A stretch of DNA of 64,000 nucleotides from Flavobacterium anhuiense (GCF_004151235.1 NZ_JUIV01000002.1:248001-312000), one strand, 5' to 3'. Counted from the stretch's first letter, positions 1-9,658 are shown. Program-made: numbers and translations. Notes: generated from the letters alone by a model not told the origin.

Positions 1-380
1 TGCTCAAAACTTAAATTCTGTAAATCACATTCTCCAGCCTGGTCACAAATAGGACAGTCTAATGGGTGATTGATTAATAAAAATTCTGTTACAGATTTAC
101 GAGCCTCAGTTACTCTTGCAGACGACTTGCTGTTTACTTCCATACCATCCATACATCCTGTTACACAAGATGCCATTAATTTTGGCATTGGTCGTGGGTC
201 AGCTTCACTACCTTTAGAAACTTCAACTAAACAACAACGACATTTACCGCCGCTGCCTTTTAATTTTGAGTAATAGCACATGGCTGGCGGCACCAAATCT
301 CCACCAATCATACGTGCAGCCTGCAGGATCGTTGTTCCTGGTTCTACGTCTATACTTTGACCGTCTATGGTTACTTTCAT
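1..380 (-). CDS. nuoG: NADH-quinone oxidoreductase subunit G (N-terminal part, cut by window edge)
   Basis: Only the first 126 or so codons are inside the window; the frame is open to position 1. The start ATG at 378-380 gives the N-terminal [2Fe-2S] ferredoxin domain of the complex I electron-input module. Visible cluster ligands are the run CRCC after a GGxC-like approach, and further on the HPLDCPICDQAGECDLQ stretch, which supplies the ligands of the next iron-sulfur cluster. The gene follows nuoF by 92 bases on the same strand. In complex I this subunit passes electrons from the FMN subunit along its clusters toward quinone. Family assignment is secure; the length and C-terminal part cannot be judged here. 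Confidence 0.95.
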   Translation of the reverse strand, partial: MKVTIDGQSIDVEPGTTILQAARMIGGDLVPPAMCYYSKLKGSGGKCRCCLVEVSKGSEADPRPMPKLMASCVTGCMDGMEVNSKSSARVTEARKSVTEFLLINHPLDCPICDQAGECDLQNLSFE

Positions 381-472
381 CTCTTTATGATTTGAATGTT
401 GAAAGTCGGAATATTGAAAAGAATTGCTGTCCTTTTTAACATTATGAACTTTATAACTTTCTGCTTTTTATA

Positions 473-1843
473 TTATACGACTACTTTACCGCCAACTAAA
501 TGTTTTACTTGTGAAAAAGGTTCAGCGACAAAGTGATCTCTATTTTTGATTTTTTCAGGGAAACGAACGTGATATTCGAACTCATCTCTAAAGTGACGAA
601 TTGCCGCAGCTACTGGCCAGGAAGCAGCATCACCAAGTGGACAGATTGTGTTTCCTTCAATTTTGCTTTGAATGCTCCACAATAATTCGATATCTTCTTC
701 ACGGCCTTGACCGTTTTCGATTCTCCATAAGATTTTTTCTAACCATCCTGTTCCTTCACGGCAAGGCGTACATTGCCCGCAAGATTCGTGGTGGTAGAAA
801 CGGGCAAAGTTCCAAGTGTTTCTAACGATACAAGCTGTATCGTTGTAAACAATAAATCCTCCAGAACCTAACATAGATCCAGTAGCAAAACCACCATCGC
901 TAAGAGATTCGTAAGTCATTAAACGATCTTCGCCGTTTGCTGTTTTGAAAATCAAATCAGCAGGTAAGATTGGCACAGATGAACCTCCAGGTACAAATGC
1001 TTTTAGTGGACGATCAGAAGACATTCCTCCTAGATATTCATCAGAATTCATGAATTCGTCAACACTTAATCCTAATTCAATTTCGTAAACTCCAGGATTT
1101 TTGATATGTCCAGAAGCAGAAATTAATTTAGTTCCAGTAGAACGTCCGATACCAATTTTTGCATAATCATCACCAGAATTGTTTACAATCCATGGCACGG
1201 TCGCAATAGTTTCAACGTTGTTTACTACAGTTGGATTTGCCCAAAGACCAGAAACCGCTGGGAAAGGTGGTTTAATACGAGGATTTCCTCTTTTACCTTC
1301 CAATGATTCGATTAATGCTGTTTCTTCTCCACAGATATAAGCTCCAGCTCCACAGTGAACGTGAAGTTCAAGATCATAACCTGTTCCTAATATATTTTTT
1401 CCTAACCATCCGGCAGCTTTTGCTTCGGCGATTGCTCTTTCTAAGATTTTAAAAACCCACATATATTCTCCACGGATGTAGATATAAGATAGGTTGGCAC
1501 CCAAAGCGTAGCTCGAAGTAATCATTCCTTCGATCAATAAGTGAGGAATAAATTCCATCAAATAACGATCTTTGAATGTTCCAGGCTCAGACTCGTCGGC
1601 ATTACAAACTAAGTGTCTTGGTCTTCCTGATTTTTTATCAATAAAGCTCCATTTCATTCCGGCAGGGAAACCCGCACCACCACGACCACGTAATCCTGAT
1701 TTTTTTACTTCTTCAGTAACTTCATCTGGAGTAAGTGTTTTTAAAGCTTTTTCTACAGAAGCGTAACCACCATTTTGGCGATACACTTCGTAGGTTTTAA
1801 TTCCAGGAATATTGATTTTATCTAATAATATTTTTTGTGACAT
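473..1843 (-). CDS. nuoF: NADH-quinone oxidoreductase subunit F (FMN/NADH-binding)
   Basis: Full-length 456-residue subunit that binds NADH and FMN and oxidises NADH in the peripheral arm of complex I. Visible motifs are the FMN-binding GRGGAGFPAG near residues 53-62, the NADH-binding glycine-rich GAGAYICGEETAL stretch near 165-177, and the cysteine set SCGQCTPCREG with a later NTICPLGD that ligates a [4Fe-4S] cluster. It starts one base downstream of the nuoE stop, which indicates translational coupling. Nothing is missing or altered relative to the family as I know it. Confidence 0.97.
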   Translation of the reverse strand: MSQKILLDKINIPGIKTYEVYRQNGGYASVEKALKTLTPDEVTEEVKKSGLRGRGGAGFPAGMKWSFIDKKSGRPRHLVCNADESEPGTFKDRYLMEFIPHLLIEGMITSSYALGANLSYIYIRGEYMWVFKILERAIAEAKAAGWLGKNILGTGYDLELHVHCGAGAYICGEETALIESLEGKRGNPRIKPPFPAVSGLWANPTVVNNVETIATVPWIVNNSGDDYAKIGIGRSTGTKLISASGHIKNPGVYEIELGLSVDEFMNSDEYLGGMSSDRPLKAFVPGGSSVPILPADLIFKTANGEDRLMTYESLSDGGFATGSMLGSGGFIVYNDTACIVRNTWNFARFYHHESCGQCTPCREGTGWLEKILWRIENGQGREEDIELLWSIQSKIEGNTICPLGDAASWPVAAAIRHFRDEFEYHVRFPEKIKNRDHFVAEPFSQVKHLVGGKVVV

Positions 1844-1844
1844 C

Positions 1845-2375
1845 TTATTTATCGTGTAATATTATTTTATCATCTCTACAATCAGCAATGATCTGATCGA
1901 TTTTCTCTTCTGTCAGTTTCTCTTTGTAGAAATCTCCCAACTGCATCATTGGAGCGTATCCGCAAGCACCTAAACATTCTACACCAGCAATAGTGAACAT
2001 TCCGTCTGGAGTTGTTTCACCCATTTTAATGCCCAATTTTTCAGAAGTATAATCCATTAAATCTTCGGCACCACGTAAGCAGCAACAAGAAGTCTGGCAG
2101 AATTCAAACATGTACTTGCCAATTGGCTTCTGGTTGAACATCGTATAGAAAGTAACCACTTCATAAACCTCGATTGGTTTTATCTGAAGAATCTCGGCAA
2201 CTTTATCTTGCAATTCAATACTAAGCCAGTTGTTGTGTGCATCCTGAACTTCGTGCAAAACAGGCAATAAAGCCGATTTTTGTTTGCCCTCAGGATAATG
2301 ACTGATTAATTCATTGATGCGGTTCATCAATGCCTCAGTCATGTTTATTTCTTGTTTGTAATGTTTACGTTCCAT
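1845..2375 (-). CDS. nuoE: NADH-quinone oxidoreductase subunit E
   Basis: The 24-kDa-type subunit of complex I, carrying a [2Fe-2S] cluster. Two cysteine pairs are visible: CQTSC (followed by two more Cys, LRGA) and ECLGACGYAP, matching the usual C-x4-C and C-x3-C ligands. The first in-frame ATG (2375) gives 176 residues; an internal ATG at 2342 (MTEALM) gives 165 and aligns better with typical family starts, so the exact start is open. It lies between nuoD, from which it is separated by an unusual 198-base repeat-filled gap, and nuoF, which it abuts. Confidence 0.95.
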   Translation of the reverse strand: MERKHYKQEINMTEALMNRINELISHYPEGKQKSALLPVLHEVQDAHNNWLSIELQDKVAEILQIKPIEVYEVVTFYTMFNQKPIGKYMFEFCQTSCCCLRGAEDLMDYTSEKLGIKMGETTPDGMFTIAGVECLGACGYAPMMQLGDFYKEKLTEEKIDQIIADCRDDKIILHDK

Positions 2376-2573
2376 TTTTAATTTTAGATTTCAGATTTTA
2401 GATTTTAGATTTTTTCAATCTTTGTCTACAATCTATGATTCTTCAATCATTGTTTAAGTTTTAGATTCTTCAATCTGAATTTTTCAATTCCTAATTATAA
2501 TTTTAAATCTAAATTCTAAAATCTGCATCCTCATTCAGCAATCTAAAATCTATAATCTAAAATCTATAATCTG
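2376..2573. repeat. AT-rich TTTAGATT-type repeat block between nuoD and nuoE
   Basis: The 198-base gap is made almost wholly of short reiterations of (T)TTTAGATT on one side (2383-2412) and its complement AATCTAAAATCT/AATCTATAATCT on the other (2535-2573), so the two ends can pair as one long stem. There is no ORF in it. The same word family fills 4906-5054 in this operon and appears again at 21854-21900. The function is unknown; it may act as an RNA hairpin in the nuo transcript. Confidence 0.7.
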
Positions 2574-3812
2574 TTAGGCGTCTAATTCTCCTGCAATTAC
2601 GTTCAAACTTGAAAGGATGATAATTGCATCAGAAAGCATGGCACCTTTAATCATTTCTGGGAATGCTTGATAATAAATAAAGCATGGTCTTCTGAAATGT
2701 AATCTATATGGAGTTCTACTTCCGTCTGTTACCAAATAGAAACCGATTTCTCCATTTCCTCCTTCTACAGGGTGATAGATTTCTGCAACTGGTACAGGAA
2801 CTTCTCCCATTACGATCTTAAAGTGATAAATTAAAGATTCCATAGATGTGTAAACATCTTCTTTTGGAGGAAGGTAGTAATCTGGAACTTCAGCATGGTA
2901 TTCGTTTCCAGGAGGCATTTTTTCTAAAGCCTGACGAATAATGCTTAAACTTTCCCAAACTTCAGCATTACGAACACAGAAACGATCATAAGTGTCTCCT
3001 GATTTTCCAACAGGAACAATAAAATCAAAATCTTCGTAAGATGAGTAAGGTTGTGCAACACGTACATCATAATCAACGCCTGCAGCACGTAAGTTTGGAC
3101 CTGTAAATCCGTAAGCCATTGCTTTTTCAGCAGTGATTCCACCAACATTTACAGTTCTATCAAGGAAAATTCTATTTCTCTCAAATAAGTTTTGGAATTC
3201 TTCCCAAACTGGTGGGAATTCTTCTAAGAATTTGTCTAGCTTTTTGAAAACTTCTGGAGACCAGTCTCTTTCAAAACCACCAATTCTTCCCATATTTGTA
3301 GTCAGACGAGCTCCACAAATTTCTTCGTAGATCTCGTAGATTTTCTCTCTAAATTGGAAAACGTATAAGAAACCAGTATACGCACCAGTATCAACACCCA
3401 AAATCCCGTTACAGATGATATGGTCTGTAATACGAGCCAACTCCATAACGATAACTCTTAAATATTGAGCTCTTTTAGGAACTTCAATGCCCAATAGTTT
3501 TTCTACTGTCATCCACCATCCCATATTATTAATAGGAGATGAACAATAGTTCATACGGTCTGTAAGAGGTGTAATTTGATAAAAAGGACGATTTTCGGCA
3601 ATTTTTTCGAATGCTCTATGGATGTAGCCAATAGTTGGCTCAGCTTCAAGAATTTTTTCACCATCCATCAGTAGGATATTTTGGAAAATACCGTGTGTCG
3701 CAGGGTGTGTAGGACCTAAATTTAGTACAGAAAGTTCGCTTCCGTCTTCATTTAGTCTCTCCTTAATTATTTTAGCATAACGATGCTCTGGTGGTAATAA
3801 TAGTTCTGACAT
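2574..3812 (-). CDS. nuoD: NADH-quinone oxidoreductase subunit D
   Basis: The 49-kDa-type subunit that forms the quinone pocket with NuoB. The 412 residues include the family hallmarks [10 protein letters not shown] near residue 32, [10 protein letters not shown], the [13 protein letters not shown] stretch and the [16 protein letters not shown] segment near the C terminus, ending in the usual [12 protein letters not shown] tail. It is a stand-alone gene, not a nuoCD fusion. It follows nuoC by 21 bases. Standard length, no oddities. Confidence 0.97.
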   Translation of the reverse strand: MSELLLPPEHRYAKIIKERLNEDGSELSVLNLGPTHPATHGIFQNILLMDGEKILEAEPTIGYIHRAFEKIAENRPFYQITPLTDRMNYCSSPINNMGWWMTVEKLLGIEVPKRAQYLRVIVMELARITDHIICNGILGVDTGAYTGFLYVFQFREKIYEIYEEICGARLTTNMGRIGGFERDWSPEVFKKLDKFLEEFPPVWEEFQNLFERNRIFLDRTVNVGGITAEKAMAYGFTGPNLRAAGVDYDVRVAQPYSSYEDFDFIVPVGKSGDTYDRFCVRNAEVWESLSIIRQALEKMPPGNEYHAEVPDYYLPPKEDVYTSMESLIYHFKIVMGEVPVPVAEIYHPVEGGNGEIGFYLVTDGSRTPYRLHFRRPCFIYYQAFPEMIKGAMLSDAIIILSSLNVIAGELDA

Positions 3813-3833
3813 TTTATAATGTTGAATTATTTT

Positions 3834-4355
3834 TTAGCAATTTGATGTTGTTCTTCCGAAGAATCTATCATCCTTATCTGTTCTTCCGCTGTCTTCCAAT
3901 GGGAATTCTTTTCTCATTGGGTGAGACTGCATTTCGTCCATATTTAAAATACGTTTCAATTGAGGATGTCCTATAAAGTTAATCCCAAAGAAATCGTAAG
4001 TTTCTCTTTCCATCCAGTTTGAACTCAAGAAAATATTTGAAACCGATTTAATTTCTGGTTTTTCACCATTTAAGAAAACTTTGATTTTTAATCTTTTGTT
4101 TTCGTACCAGTTGTGTAAATGATAAACAACTGCAAACTGACGTTCTGTTTCGTTATCTGGATAGTGAATTCCGCATAAATCTGTTAAGAAGTGAAAACGT
4201 AATTCCGGATCATTTTTAAGGAATAGAATCAAGGGCGTGATTTTATCAGCCGAAGCTTCTAAAGAAAAAATATCTCTTTCTTGCTGAAAGTTAAAAACAT
4301 CGTTATTAAATGTTTCTACAAGTTTGTCTTGAATCAGGGTATTTTCTAAGGCCAT
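3834..4355 (-). CDS. nuoC: NADH-quinone oxidoreductase subunit C
   Basis: The 30-kDa-type subunit of the peripheral arm, 173 residues. The signature is the C-terminal block WMERETYDFFGINFIGHPQL followed by an R-x-L segment and RKEFPLED. It starts one base after the nuoB stop, so the two are probably translationally coupled. It has no cofactor; in the complex it supports the quinone-proximal part together with NuoD. Confidence 0.95.
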   Translation of the reverse strand: MALENTLIQDKLVETFNNDVFNFQQERDIFSLEASADKITPLILFLKNDPELRFHFLTDLCGIHYPDNETERQFAVVYHLHNWYENKRLKIKVFLNGEKPEIKSVSNIFLSSNWMERETYDFFGINFIGHPQLKRILNMDEMQSHPMRKEFPLEDSGRTDKDDRFFGRTTSNC

Positions 4356-4356
4356 C

Positions 4357-4905
4357 TTATGAGATATTATATGAAGCTAATAATTCTTGGTATTCTGGTG
4401 AGCTTCTTCTTCTTACAGATTCGCTTTTTACCAATTCCTGAAGTCTCATAACTCCATCAACAATTTGTTCTGGTCTTGGCGGGCATCCAGGCACATAAAC
4501 ATCAACAGGAATTACTTTGTCAATTCCTTGAAGAACAGAATACGTATCAAAAACACCTCCTGAAGAAGCACATGCACCAACGGCAATTACCCATCTAGGC
4601 TCAGCCATTTGCTCATACACTTGTCTTAAAATTGGAGCCATTTTTTTAGAAATAGTTCCCATTACAAGTAACATATCTGCCTGACGAGGAGAGAAACTCA
4701 CACGCTCAGAACCAAAACGCGCTAAATCGTAATGAGATGCCATTGTCGCCATGAACTCAATACCACAGCATGAAGTCGCGAAAGGAAGCGGCCATAATGA
4801 GTTAGCTCTTGCTAAACCAACAACATCACTAAGTTTTGTGGCGAAGAAACCTTCACCAGTAACTCCTTCTGGCGGCGCAACCATATTTACTTTTGAATCG
4901 CTCAT
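4357..4905 (-). CDS. nuoB: NADH-quinone oxidoreductase subunit B
   Basis: The subunit that holds the terminal N2 [4Fe-4S] cluster. The adjacent cysteines of [11 protein letters not shown] (around residues 45-46), the cysteine of VGACASSGG and the one of [10 protein letters not shown] are all present, giving the complete four-ligand set. At 182 residues it is of normal length. It is separated from nuoA by a repeat-filled gap of 149 bases. Confidence 0.97.
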   Translation of the reverse strand: MSDSKVNMVAPPEGVTGEGFFATKLSDVVGLARANSLWPLPFATSCCGIEFMATMASHYDLARFGSERVSFSPRQADMLLVMGTISKKMAPILRQVYEQMAEPRWVIAVGACASSGGVFDTYSVLQGIDKVIPVDVYVPGCPPRPEQIVDGVMRLQELVKSESVRRRSSPEYQELLASYNIS

Positions 4906-5054
4906 TTTATTTTAGATTTCTGATTTTAGATTTTAGATTTTTTGTAATCTTAAAAGGTAAAATCAATTTTTTAAATCAGTACTTTAAATTTGAGTTCAAA
5001 TTTTAAATCTCAATATTAGATAAATCTAAATATCAGATCTAAAATCTAAAATCG
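4906..5054. repeat. AT-rich TTTAGATT-type repeat block between nuoA and nuoB
   Basis: Second copy of the word-repeat type seen at 2376-2573: TTTAGATTTCTGATTTTAGA near 4911-4930, and the complementary AGATCTAAAATCTAAAATC near 5035-5053. The ends can pair. No ORF and no recognisable internal promoter. Confidence 0.65.
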
Positions 5055-5420
5055 TTATTCCCACTCTAATGCTTTCTTTTTGATGATGTAAAAGAAACCA
5101 ACTAAAAGCAAAGACATGAAAACTAACATTTTTAACATTCCTTCAATTCCTAAGTCTTTGAAGTTTACTGCCCAAGGGTAAAGGAAGATTACCTCTACGT
5201 CGAATAATACGAACAATATGGCTACTAAGAAGTATTTTACAGAGAATGGGATACGAGCGTTACCAACAGATTCGATACCACATTCGAAGTTTTTATCTTT
5301 AACTTCAGAGGTTCTTCTAGGTCCTAGTTTTCCAGAAATAATGATTGTTCCTACCACAAAACCAACAGCTAGAATAAACTGCATTAAAATAGGAATGTAA
5401 CTGTATTGATCAGATTGCAT
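5055..5420 (-). CDS. nuoA: NADH-quinone oxidoreductase subunit A
   Basis: Small membrane subunit of complex I with three predicted transmembrane helices, at about residues 10-30, 65-85 and 92-112. The family signature KNFECGIES with its cysteine lies in the loop after helix 1. I take the ATG at 5420 (MQSDQY, 121 residues). The longer frame to 5483 would begin upstream of a good promoter -7 element at 5455-5462, which makes that start impossible for a transcript from it. First gene of the nuo operon. Confidence 0.93.
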   Translation of the reverse strand: MQSDQYSYIPILMQFILAVGFVVGTIIISGKLGPRRTSEVKDKNFECGIESVGNARIPFSVKYFLVAILFVLFDVEVIFLYPWAVNFKDLGIEGMLKMLVFMSLLLVGFFYIIKKKALEWE

Positions 5421-5454
5421 AAACTTCGGTTTTATACTTAAAAAAAATGAGCCA

Positions 5455-5486
5455 CAAAGATAACTTGGAACTCTGTAAAACACAAG
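5455..5486 (-). promoter_or_regulatory. Bacteroidota-type promoter of the nuo operon
   Basis: On the minus strand CTTG (5483-5486), a 20-base gap and TATCTTTG (5455-5462), fitting the TTTG / TAnnTTTG consensus with one mismatch in the -33 box. The nuoA ATG lies about 35 bases downstream. Confidence 0.6.
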
Positions 5487-5595
5487 CTAAAAAAGGATTT
5501 AAGTAGGGGGGTAAACCGTGTTTATGTCTAATTTTTATTCATTATAAATAACAATGAGTTATTTTAATATTTTTTTAAGATTTGGGCAAAAAAAA

Positions 5596-5618
5596 ACGTC
5601 CCGATATTTTCGGGACGT
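5596..5618 (-). terminator. Rho-independent terminator of the cold-shock gene
   Basis: Perfect 9-bp stem ACGTCCCGA / TCGGGACGT with a 5-base loop. On the minus strand it is followed by a run of nine T. It sits 48 bases past the cold-shock stop codon. Confidence 0.85.
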
Positions 5619-5665
5619 CTTCTGAGACCATTCAGAGGCAAAAAAAAATAATTGCTATATTTTTC

Positions 5666-5860
5666 TTAGATCACTGCTACTTTAGCAGCAACTTTCCCTT
5701 TTCTTCCTTCTTCTTCTTCGTAGCTTACACGGTCACCTTCGCGTAATTCTTCCGCGTTAATTCCTGAAGCGTGAACGAAGATGTCCTTTCCTGTTTCTTC
5801 GTCTGTAATGAACCCATAACCTTTAGATTCATTGAAAAATTTTACTGTACCTGTACGCAT
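5666..5860 (-). CDS. CspA-type cold-shock protein
   Basis: A 64-residue single cold-shock domain, a small beta-barrel that binds single-stranded RNA and DNA. Both RNA-binding motifs are present: KGYGFI (RNP1, residues 13-18) and DIFVHAS (RNP2, residues 25-31), and the start MRTGTVKFFNESKG is typical. Acidic C-terminal half (EEEEGRKGK). Monocistronic, with its own promoter (5890-5923) and terminator (5596-5618). Such proteins act as RNA chaperones; which condition induces this one cannot be told from the sequence. Confidence 0.95.
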   Translation of the reverse strand: MRTGTVKFFNESKGYGFITDEETGKDIFVHASGINAEELREGDRVSYEEEEGRKGKVAAKVAVI

Positions 5861-5889
5861 TGTAATTGTAATAATAATTTATAATAAAA

Positions 5890-5923
5890 CAAATGTAACA
5901 TATAAAATAATACAAAAGACAAA
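5890..5923 (-). promoter_or_regulatory. Promoter of the cold-shock gene
   Basis: Minus strand TTTG (5920-5923), 22 bases, TACATTTG (5890-5897), both boxes perfect. It lies about 30 bases before the ATG. The remaining part of the 304-base gap to aspS is AT-rich with no ORF. Confidence 0.6.
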
Positions 5924-6112
5924 TACGTGTTAATTTTTTGTAAAAATTATTGATTTACAGTGTTTTTACGCGGTTTATTGCATCAATTTGTTTATAAAAT
6001 AGCATAATTTGCGAATCATTAATTGTAAGAATATAAAAATATTAAAATTGTAAGAATTTGATAATTCAAAAAAATCTTCCTCTAAGATTTTTCTTAACAT
6101 TTTGTTAAATTT

Positions 6113-6142
6113 AAAAAGCCGCTGAAATTTCAGCGGCTTTTT
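6113..6142 (-). terminator. Rho-independent terminator of aspS
   Basis: Uninterrupted 15-bp inverted repeat AAAAAGCCGCTGAAA / TTTCAGCGGCTTTTT, 22 bases after the aspS stop. The arms end in T5 on either strand, so it could work in both directions. Confidence 0.85.
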
Positions 6143-6164
6143 AAATTTTTATGAATATTACTGC

Positions 6165-7916
6165 CTAAGCAATGTCAACTTTAATGTGAAGTTCTTTCAA
6201 TTGTGCATCGTCAATTGCAGCAGGAGCATCAATCATGACATCACGTCCAGAATTATTTTTAGGGAATGCAATGAAATCTCTAATGGTTTCTTGTCCTCCT
6301 AAGATAGCAACAAGTCTGTCTAAACCAAAAGCAAGTCCTCCATGTGGTGGTGCTCCAAATTGGAAAGCATCCATTAAGAATCCGAATTGTGCTTTTGCTT
6401 CTTCTTCGGTAAATCCTAAATATTTGAACATTAATTGCTGTGTTGCTTTATCATGAATACGAATAGATCCACCTCCAATTTCGTTACCATTCAAAACCAT
6501 ATCGTATGCATTTGCACGAACTTTTCCAGGTTCAGTTTCCAGTAAAGCCATATCTTCTGGTTTTGGAGAAGTAAATGGGTGGTGCATCGCGTGGTAACGA
6601 CCGCTTTCTTCGTCAAGTTCCAATAATGGGAAATCAACAACCCATAATGGAGCAAATTCTTCAGGATTACGTAACCCTAAACGAGTAGCCAATTCCATAC
6701 GAAGCGCAGAAAGCTGTGCTCTTGTTTTATTTGCTGGTCCAGAAAGAACAAAAATCATATCTCCAGGATTTGCTTCTGTTGCTTTTGCCCAATTTGCTAA
6801 ATCATCCTGATCGTAGAATTTATCTACAGATGATTTGTAAGTTCCGTCTTCGTTACATTTTACGTAAACCATTCCAGACGCTCCAACTTGAGGACGTTTA
6901 ACCCAGTCAATTAATCCATCTATTTCTTTACGAGTGTAATTTCCTGCTCCTGGAACAGCAATTCCGACAACTAATTCTGCTGAATTAAAAACAGGGAATT
7001 CTTTGTGTTGTGCAAATTCGTTCAGTTCTCCAAACTTCATTCCGAAACGAATGTCCGGTTTGTCGTTTCCGTATGTTTTCATGGCATAGTCGTAAGTAAT
7101 TCTTGGAAATTTATCTACTTCAATACCTTTAATTTCTTTTAGTAAATGTCTTGTCAATCCTTCAAAAATATTCAAGATATCTTCTTGCTCAACAAATGCC
7201 ATTTCGCAGTCAATTTGAGTAAACTCAGGCTGGCGGTCTGCACGTAAATCTTCGTCACGGAAACATTTCACAATCTGGAAATATTTATCCATTCCGCCCA
7301 CCATCAATAATTGTTTGAAAGTCTGTGGGGATTGTGGCAATGCATAAAATTGTCCTTCGTTCATGCGGCTTGGCACAACGAAATCTCTTGCTCCTTCTGG
7401 AGTAGATTTAATTAAATAAGGAGTTTCAACTTCGCAGAAATCTAAATCAGAAAGATATTTGCGAACTTCCATCGCTACTTTATGACGGAATAATAAACTG
7501 TTTTTTACAGGATTTCTTCTAATATCCAAATAACGGTATTTCATTCTGATGTCTTCTCCGCCGTCAGTTTCATCTTCAATTGTAAATGGAGGAGTAATTG
7601 CTGAGTTTAAAATCGTTAATTCAGAAACTAAAATTTCGATTTCACCCGTTGGAATATTTTTGTTTTTAGCTTCACGCTCAATAACAGTTCCTTTTACCTG
7701 AATTACAAATTCACGACCCAAAGTTTTGGCCAATTCAAAAACAGTTTTATCGGTACGACTTTCGTCGAAAATAAGTTGTGTAATTCCATAACGGTCGCGT
7801 AAATCGACCCAATTCATAAATCCTTTATCACGTGATTTTTGAACCCAGCCCGCAAGTGTAACTTCGGTATTAATATTTGAAGCGTTTAATTCGCCACAAT
7901 TATGACTTCTATACAT
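6165..7916 (-). CDS. aspS: Aspartate--tRNA ligase
   Basis: Class II aminoacyl-tRNA synthetase that charges tRNA-Asp. The order is an N-terminal anticodon-binding OB fold (residues 1-105), catalytic motif 2 ([18 protein letters not shown]), a bacterial-type GAD insertion, and motif 3 ([12 protein letters not shown]) near the C terminus. I use the ATG at 7916 ([10 protein letters not shown], 583 residues), the typical start of this family. The in-frame extension to 7949 adds 11 hydrophobic residues that do not fit the family. The GAD insertion marks the bacterial rather than archaeal form. Confidence 0.97.
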   Translation of the reverse strand: MYRSHNCGELNASNINTEVTLAGWVQKSRDKGFMNWVDLRDRYGITQLIFDESRTDKTVFELAKTLGREFVIQVKGTVIEREAKNKNIPTGEIEILVSELTILNSAITPPFTIEDETDGGEDIRMKYRYLDIRRNPVKNSLLFRHKVAMEVRKYLSDLDFCEVETPYLIKSTPEGARDFVVPSRMNEGQFYALPQSPQTFKQLLMVGGMDKYFQIVKCFRDEDLRADRQPEFTQIDCEMAFVEQEDILNIFEGLTRHLLKEIKGIEVDKFPRITYDYAMKTYGNDKPDIRFGMKFGELNEFAQHKEFPVFNSAELVVGIAVPGAGNYTRKEIDGLIDWVKRPQVGASGMVYVKCNEDGTYKSSVDKFYDQDDLANWAKATEANPGDMIFVLSGPANKTRAQLSALRMELATRLGLRNPEEFAPLWVVDFPLLELDEESGRYHAMHHPFTSPKPEDMALLETEPGKVRANAYDMVLNGNEIGGGSIRIHDKATQQLMFKYLGFTEEEAKAQFGFLMDAFQFGAPPHGGLAFGLDRLVAILGGQETIRDFIAFPKNNSGRDVMIDAPAAIDDAQLKELHIKVDIA

Positions 7917-8038
7917 AATCAAAATTTTAGACTGCAAAAGTAAATACAAAATTCAAGATAATATAGTAAAGTGATAAGTTGATTCAGAATAATTTCAAAT
8001 AAATTGTTAATTGTGAAAATCCGAAGCTTTTATTTCTT

Positions 8039-8046
8039 TAGTTTTG
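8039..8046 (+). promoter_or_regulatory. -7 element of the TlpA-like gene
   Basis: TAGTTTTG matches TAnnTTTG and lies 28 bases before the ATG. No convincing TTTG box at the right distance. Confidence 0.4.
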
Positions 8047-8074
8047 ATTCATCTAAAAACAAATCTTAATACCT

Positions 8075-9070
8075 ATGAAAAAACTTTTTGTTGCAGGTTT
8101 AGTGCTTTTTAATGCTTTAAATATTATTGCTCAAAGCAAAAGTTCAATTAAGTTCACAGCTAAAATAGCCAATAGAAATAGCGATACTTTGGTTATTAAA
8201 GGAAGAGATAATTTCAAACAAGTAATTCCAATTGATAAAAAAGAGGTTTTTGCAGCAACTTTTGATGCTCCTCAGGGGTTCTATGTTTTTTCTGATGGAA
8301 CAGAATCGTCTAATTTATATTTAAAGCCAAATTCTGAAGTCAATTTAACCATGAATGCCAAAGAATTTGATGAAACGATTGTATATAAAGGTAAAGGTGT
8401 GGATGAAAGTAATTTTTTGGCGCAGCAGGCTTTAAAAGATGAAAATTTTCAGAAAGATGCTTTTACTAAAGAATCAACCGAATTTACTGCTTTGCTTGAT
8501 GGTAAACTAAAGACCGATACAGAGAGTTTGGAAAAAGGAAATTTTGCTCCAGAATTTAAAACAGCTCTAAAGCGCAGTTTTGAAAGTTTTCACCAATATG
8601 CTGCCGAAGAATATGAAAGAGTTTCTAAGGCAAATAAAATGGTTGGAAAAGCATCGCCAAGTTTTGACTACGAAAATTTTAAAGGAGGAAAAACAAAACT
8701 TTCTGATCTAAAAGGAAAATATGTTTATATTGATCTTTGGGCTACTTGGTGCGCGCCTTGTAGAGCTGAGATTCCTTATTTGCAAAAGATTGAAGAGAAA
8801 TACCATGGAAAAAATATTGAATTCGTAAGTATTTCTATTGATAAAGCAAAAGACAATGAAAAATGGAAAAAGTTCGTAACTGATAAAAAATTGGGTGGCG
8901 TTCAATTATTTGCAGATAAAGATTGGGAATCTGAATTTGTTGTGAATTATGGTGTAACGGGAATTCCACGATTTATTTTAATAGATCCGCAAGGTAATAT
9001 TGTAAAATCTGATGCATCAAGACCGTCTGATCCTGAACTTGATAAAGAGCTTAGCGCATTATTGAACTAA
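8075..9070 (+). CDS. TlpA-like thiol-disulfide oxidoreductase with DUF4369-like N-terminal domain
   Basis: A 331-residue secreted protein: signal peptide (1-19, cleavage after IIAQS), a beta-rich N-terminal region resembling DUF4369 (about 25-110), a helical linker, and a C-terminal thioredoxin fold (about 190-330). The redox motif is WATWCAPCR at about residues 223-231, and the cis-proline region YGVTGIPRFIL is intact. The expected role is thiol reduction or oxidation of envelope proteins, as in TlpA/ResA proteins; the partner is unknown. Monocistronic, with a terminator at 9130-9151. Confidence 0.88.
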   Translation: MKKLFVAGLVLFNALNIIAQSKSSIKFTAKIANRNSDTLVIKGRDNFKQVIPIDKKEVFAATFDAPQGFYVFSDGTESSNLYLKPNSEVNLTMNAKEFDETIVYKGKGVDESNFLAQQALKDENFQKDAFTKESTEFTALLDGKLKTDTESLEKGNFAPEFKTALKRSFESFHQYAAEEYERVSKANKMVGKASPSFDYENFKGGKTKLSDLKGKYVYIDLWATWCAPCRAEIPYLQKIEEKYHGKNIEFVSISIDKAKDNEKWKKFVTDKKLGGVQLFADKDWESEFVVNYGVTGIPRFILIDPQGNIVKSDASRPSDPELDKELSALLN

Positions 9071-9129
9071 TTTATTTACGAAATTTACAACGTTATCGTA
9101 AAATTCAAATATTTCTAAAATACCAGTAA

Positions 9130-9151
9130 AACCAGTGCTTGAGCGCTGGTT
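9130..9151 (+). terminator. Rho-independent terminator of the TlpA-like gene
   Basis: 9-bp stem AACCAGTGC / GCGCTGGTT (one G-T pair), loop TTGA, then T7. Confidence 0.85.
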
Positions 9152-9240
9152 TTTTTGTTTTATAGGTTTTTCCAATGTTAAGTTTTTACTCTATGTTACC
9201 AAATTGTTAAGTAAAAGTTTTTTTAATGTAAACAATTAAC

Positions 9241-9248
9241 TATATTTG
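9241..9248 (+). promoter_or_regulatory. -7 element of the MORN-repeat gene
   Basis: TATATTTG, a perfect TAnnTTTG, 33 bases before the ATG. The upstream region is T-rich without a clear TTTG box. Confidence 0.5.
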
Positions 9249-9281
9249 ATAAAGATTTCTTAACATTAAATACCTAAAGAT

Positions 9282-9629
9282 ATGAAAAAGAGTGTAATTT
9301 TAGCTGCAATATTGTTCTCTGGAATTGTAGTTGCACAAGAAGGAAAGCCTGAATTAGAAGCTGCTGGGAATAAGGTAAAAGCAACGTATTACTATGACAA
9401 TGGTAAAGTGCAGCAAGAAGGCTTTTTTAAAGACGGTAAATTAGACGGTGTTTGGGTATCTTATGACGAAAAAGGAAATAAAAAAGCCGTTGGAGAATAC
9501 ACAGACGGAGTTAAAACAGGAAAATGGATTTACTTTAATGAAGACAGTTTGAGCGAAGTTGCTTATGTAGACAACAAAGTAAACTCAGTTAAAAGTTTAC
9601 AGAAAAATGCTTTAGCAAACAGAAATTAA
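9282..9629 (+). CDS. Secreted MORN-repeat / YwqK-like protein
   Basis: 115 residues with a signal peptide (cleavage near VVAQE, residue 19). The mature part has two to three MORN-like units: YDNGKVQQEGFFKDGKLDG, WVSYDEKGNKKAVGEYTDG and KTGKWIYFNED. The same repeat occurs in the proteins labelled YwqK-family antitoxins, but no toxin gene is adjacent, so that label should not be read as a function. Monocistronic between its own promoter and a convergent terminator. Confidence 0.8.
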   Translation: MKKSVILAAILFSGIVVAQEGKPELEAAGNKVKATYYYDNGKVQQEGFFKDGKLDGVWVSYDEKGNKKAVGEYTDGVKTGKWIYFNEDSLSEVAYVDNKVNSVKSLQKNALANRN

Positions 9630-9658
9630 TTATAATTTCAAAAATCAATTATAAAAAG

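Noticed and set aside
5421..5483. Upstream start for nuoA giving a 142-residue protein
   Set aside because: The extension overlaps the predicted promoter and adds residues not seen at the start of NuoA.
9282..9629. Antitoxin role for the YwqK-like protein
   Set aside because: It is secreted by its signal peptide and has no toxin gene beside it.
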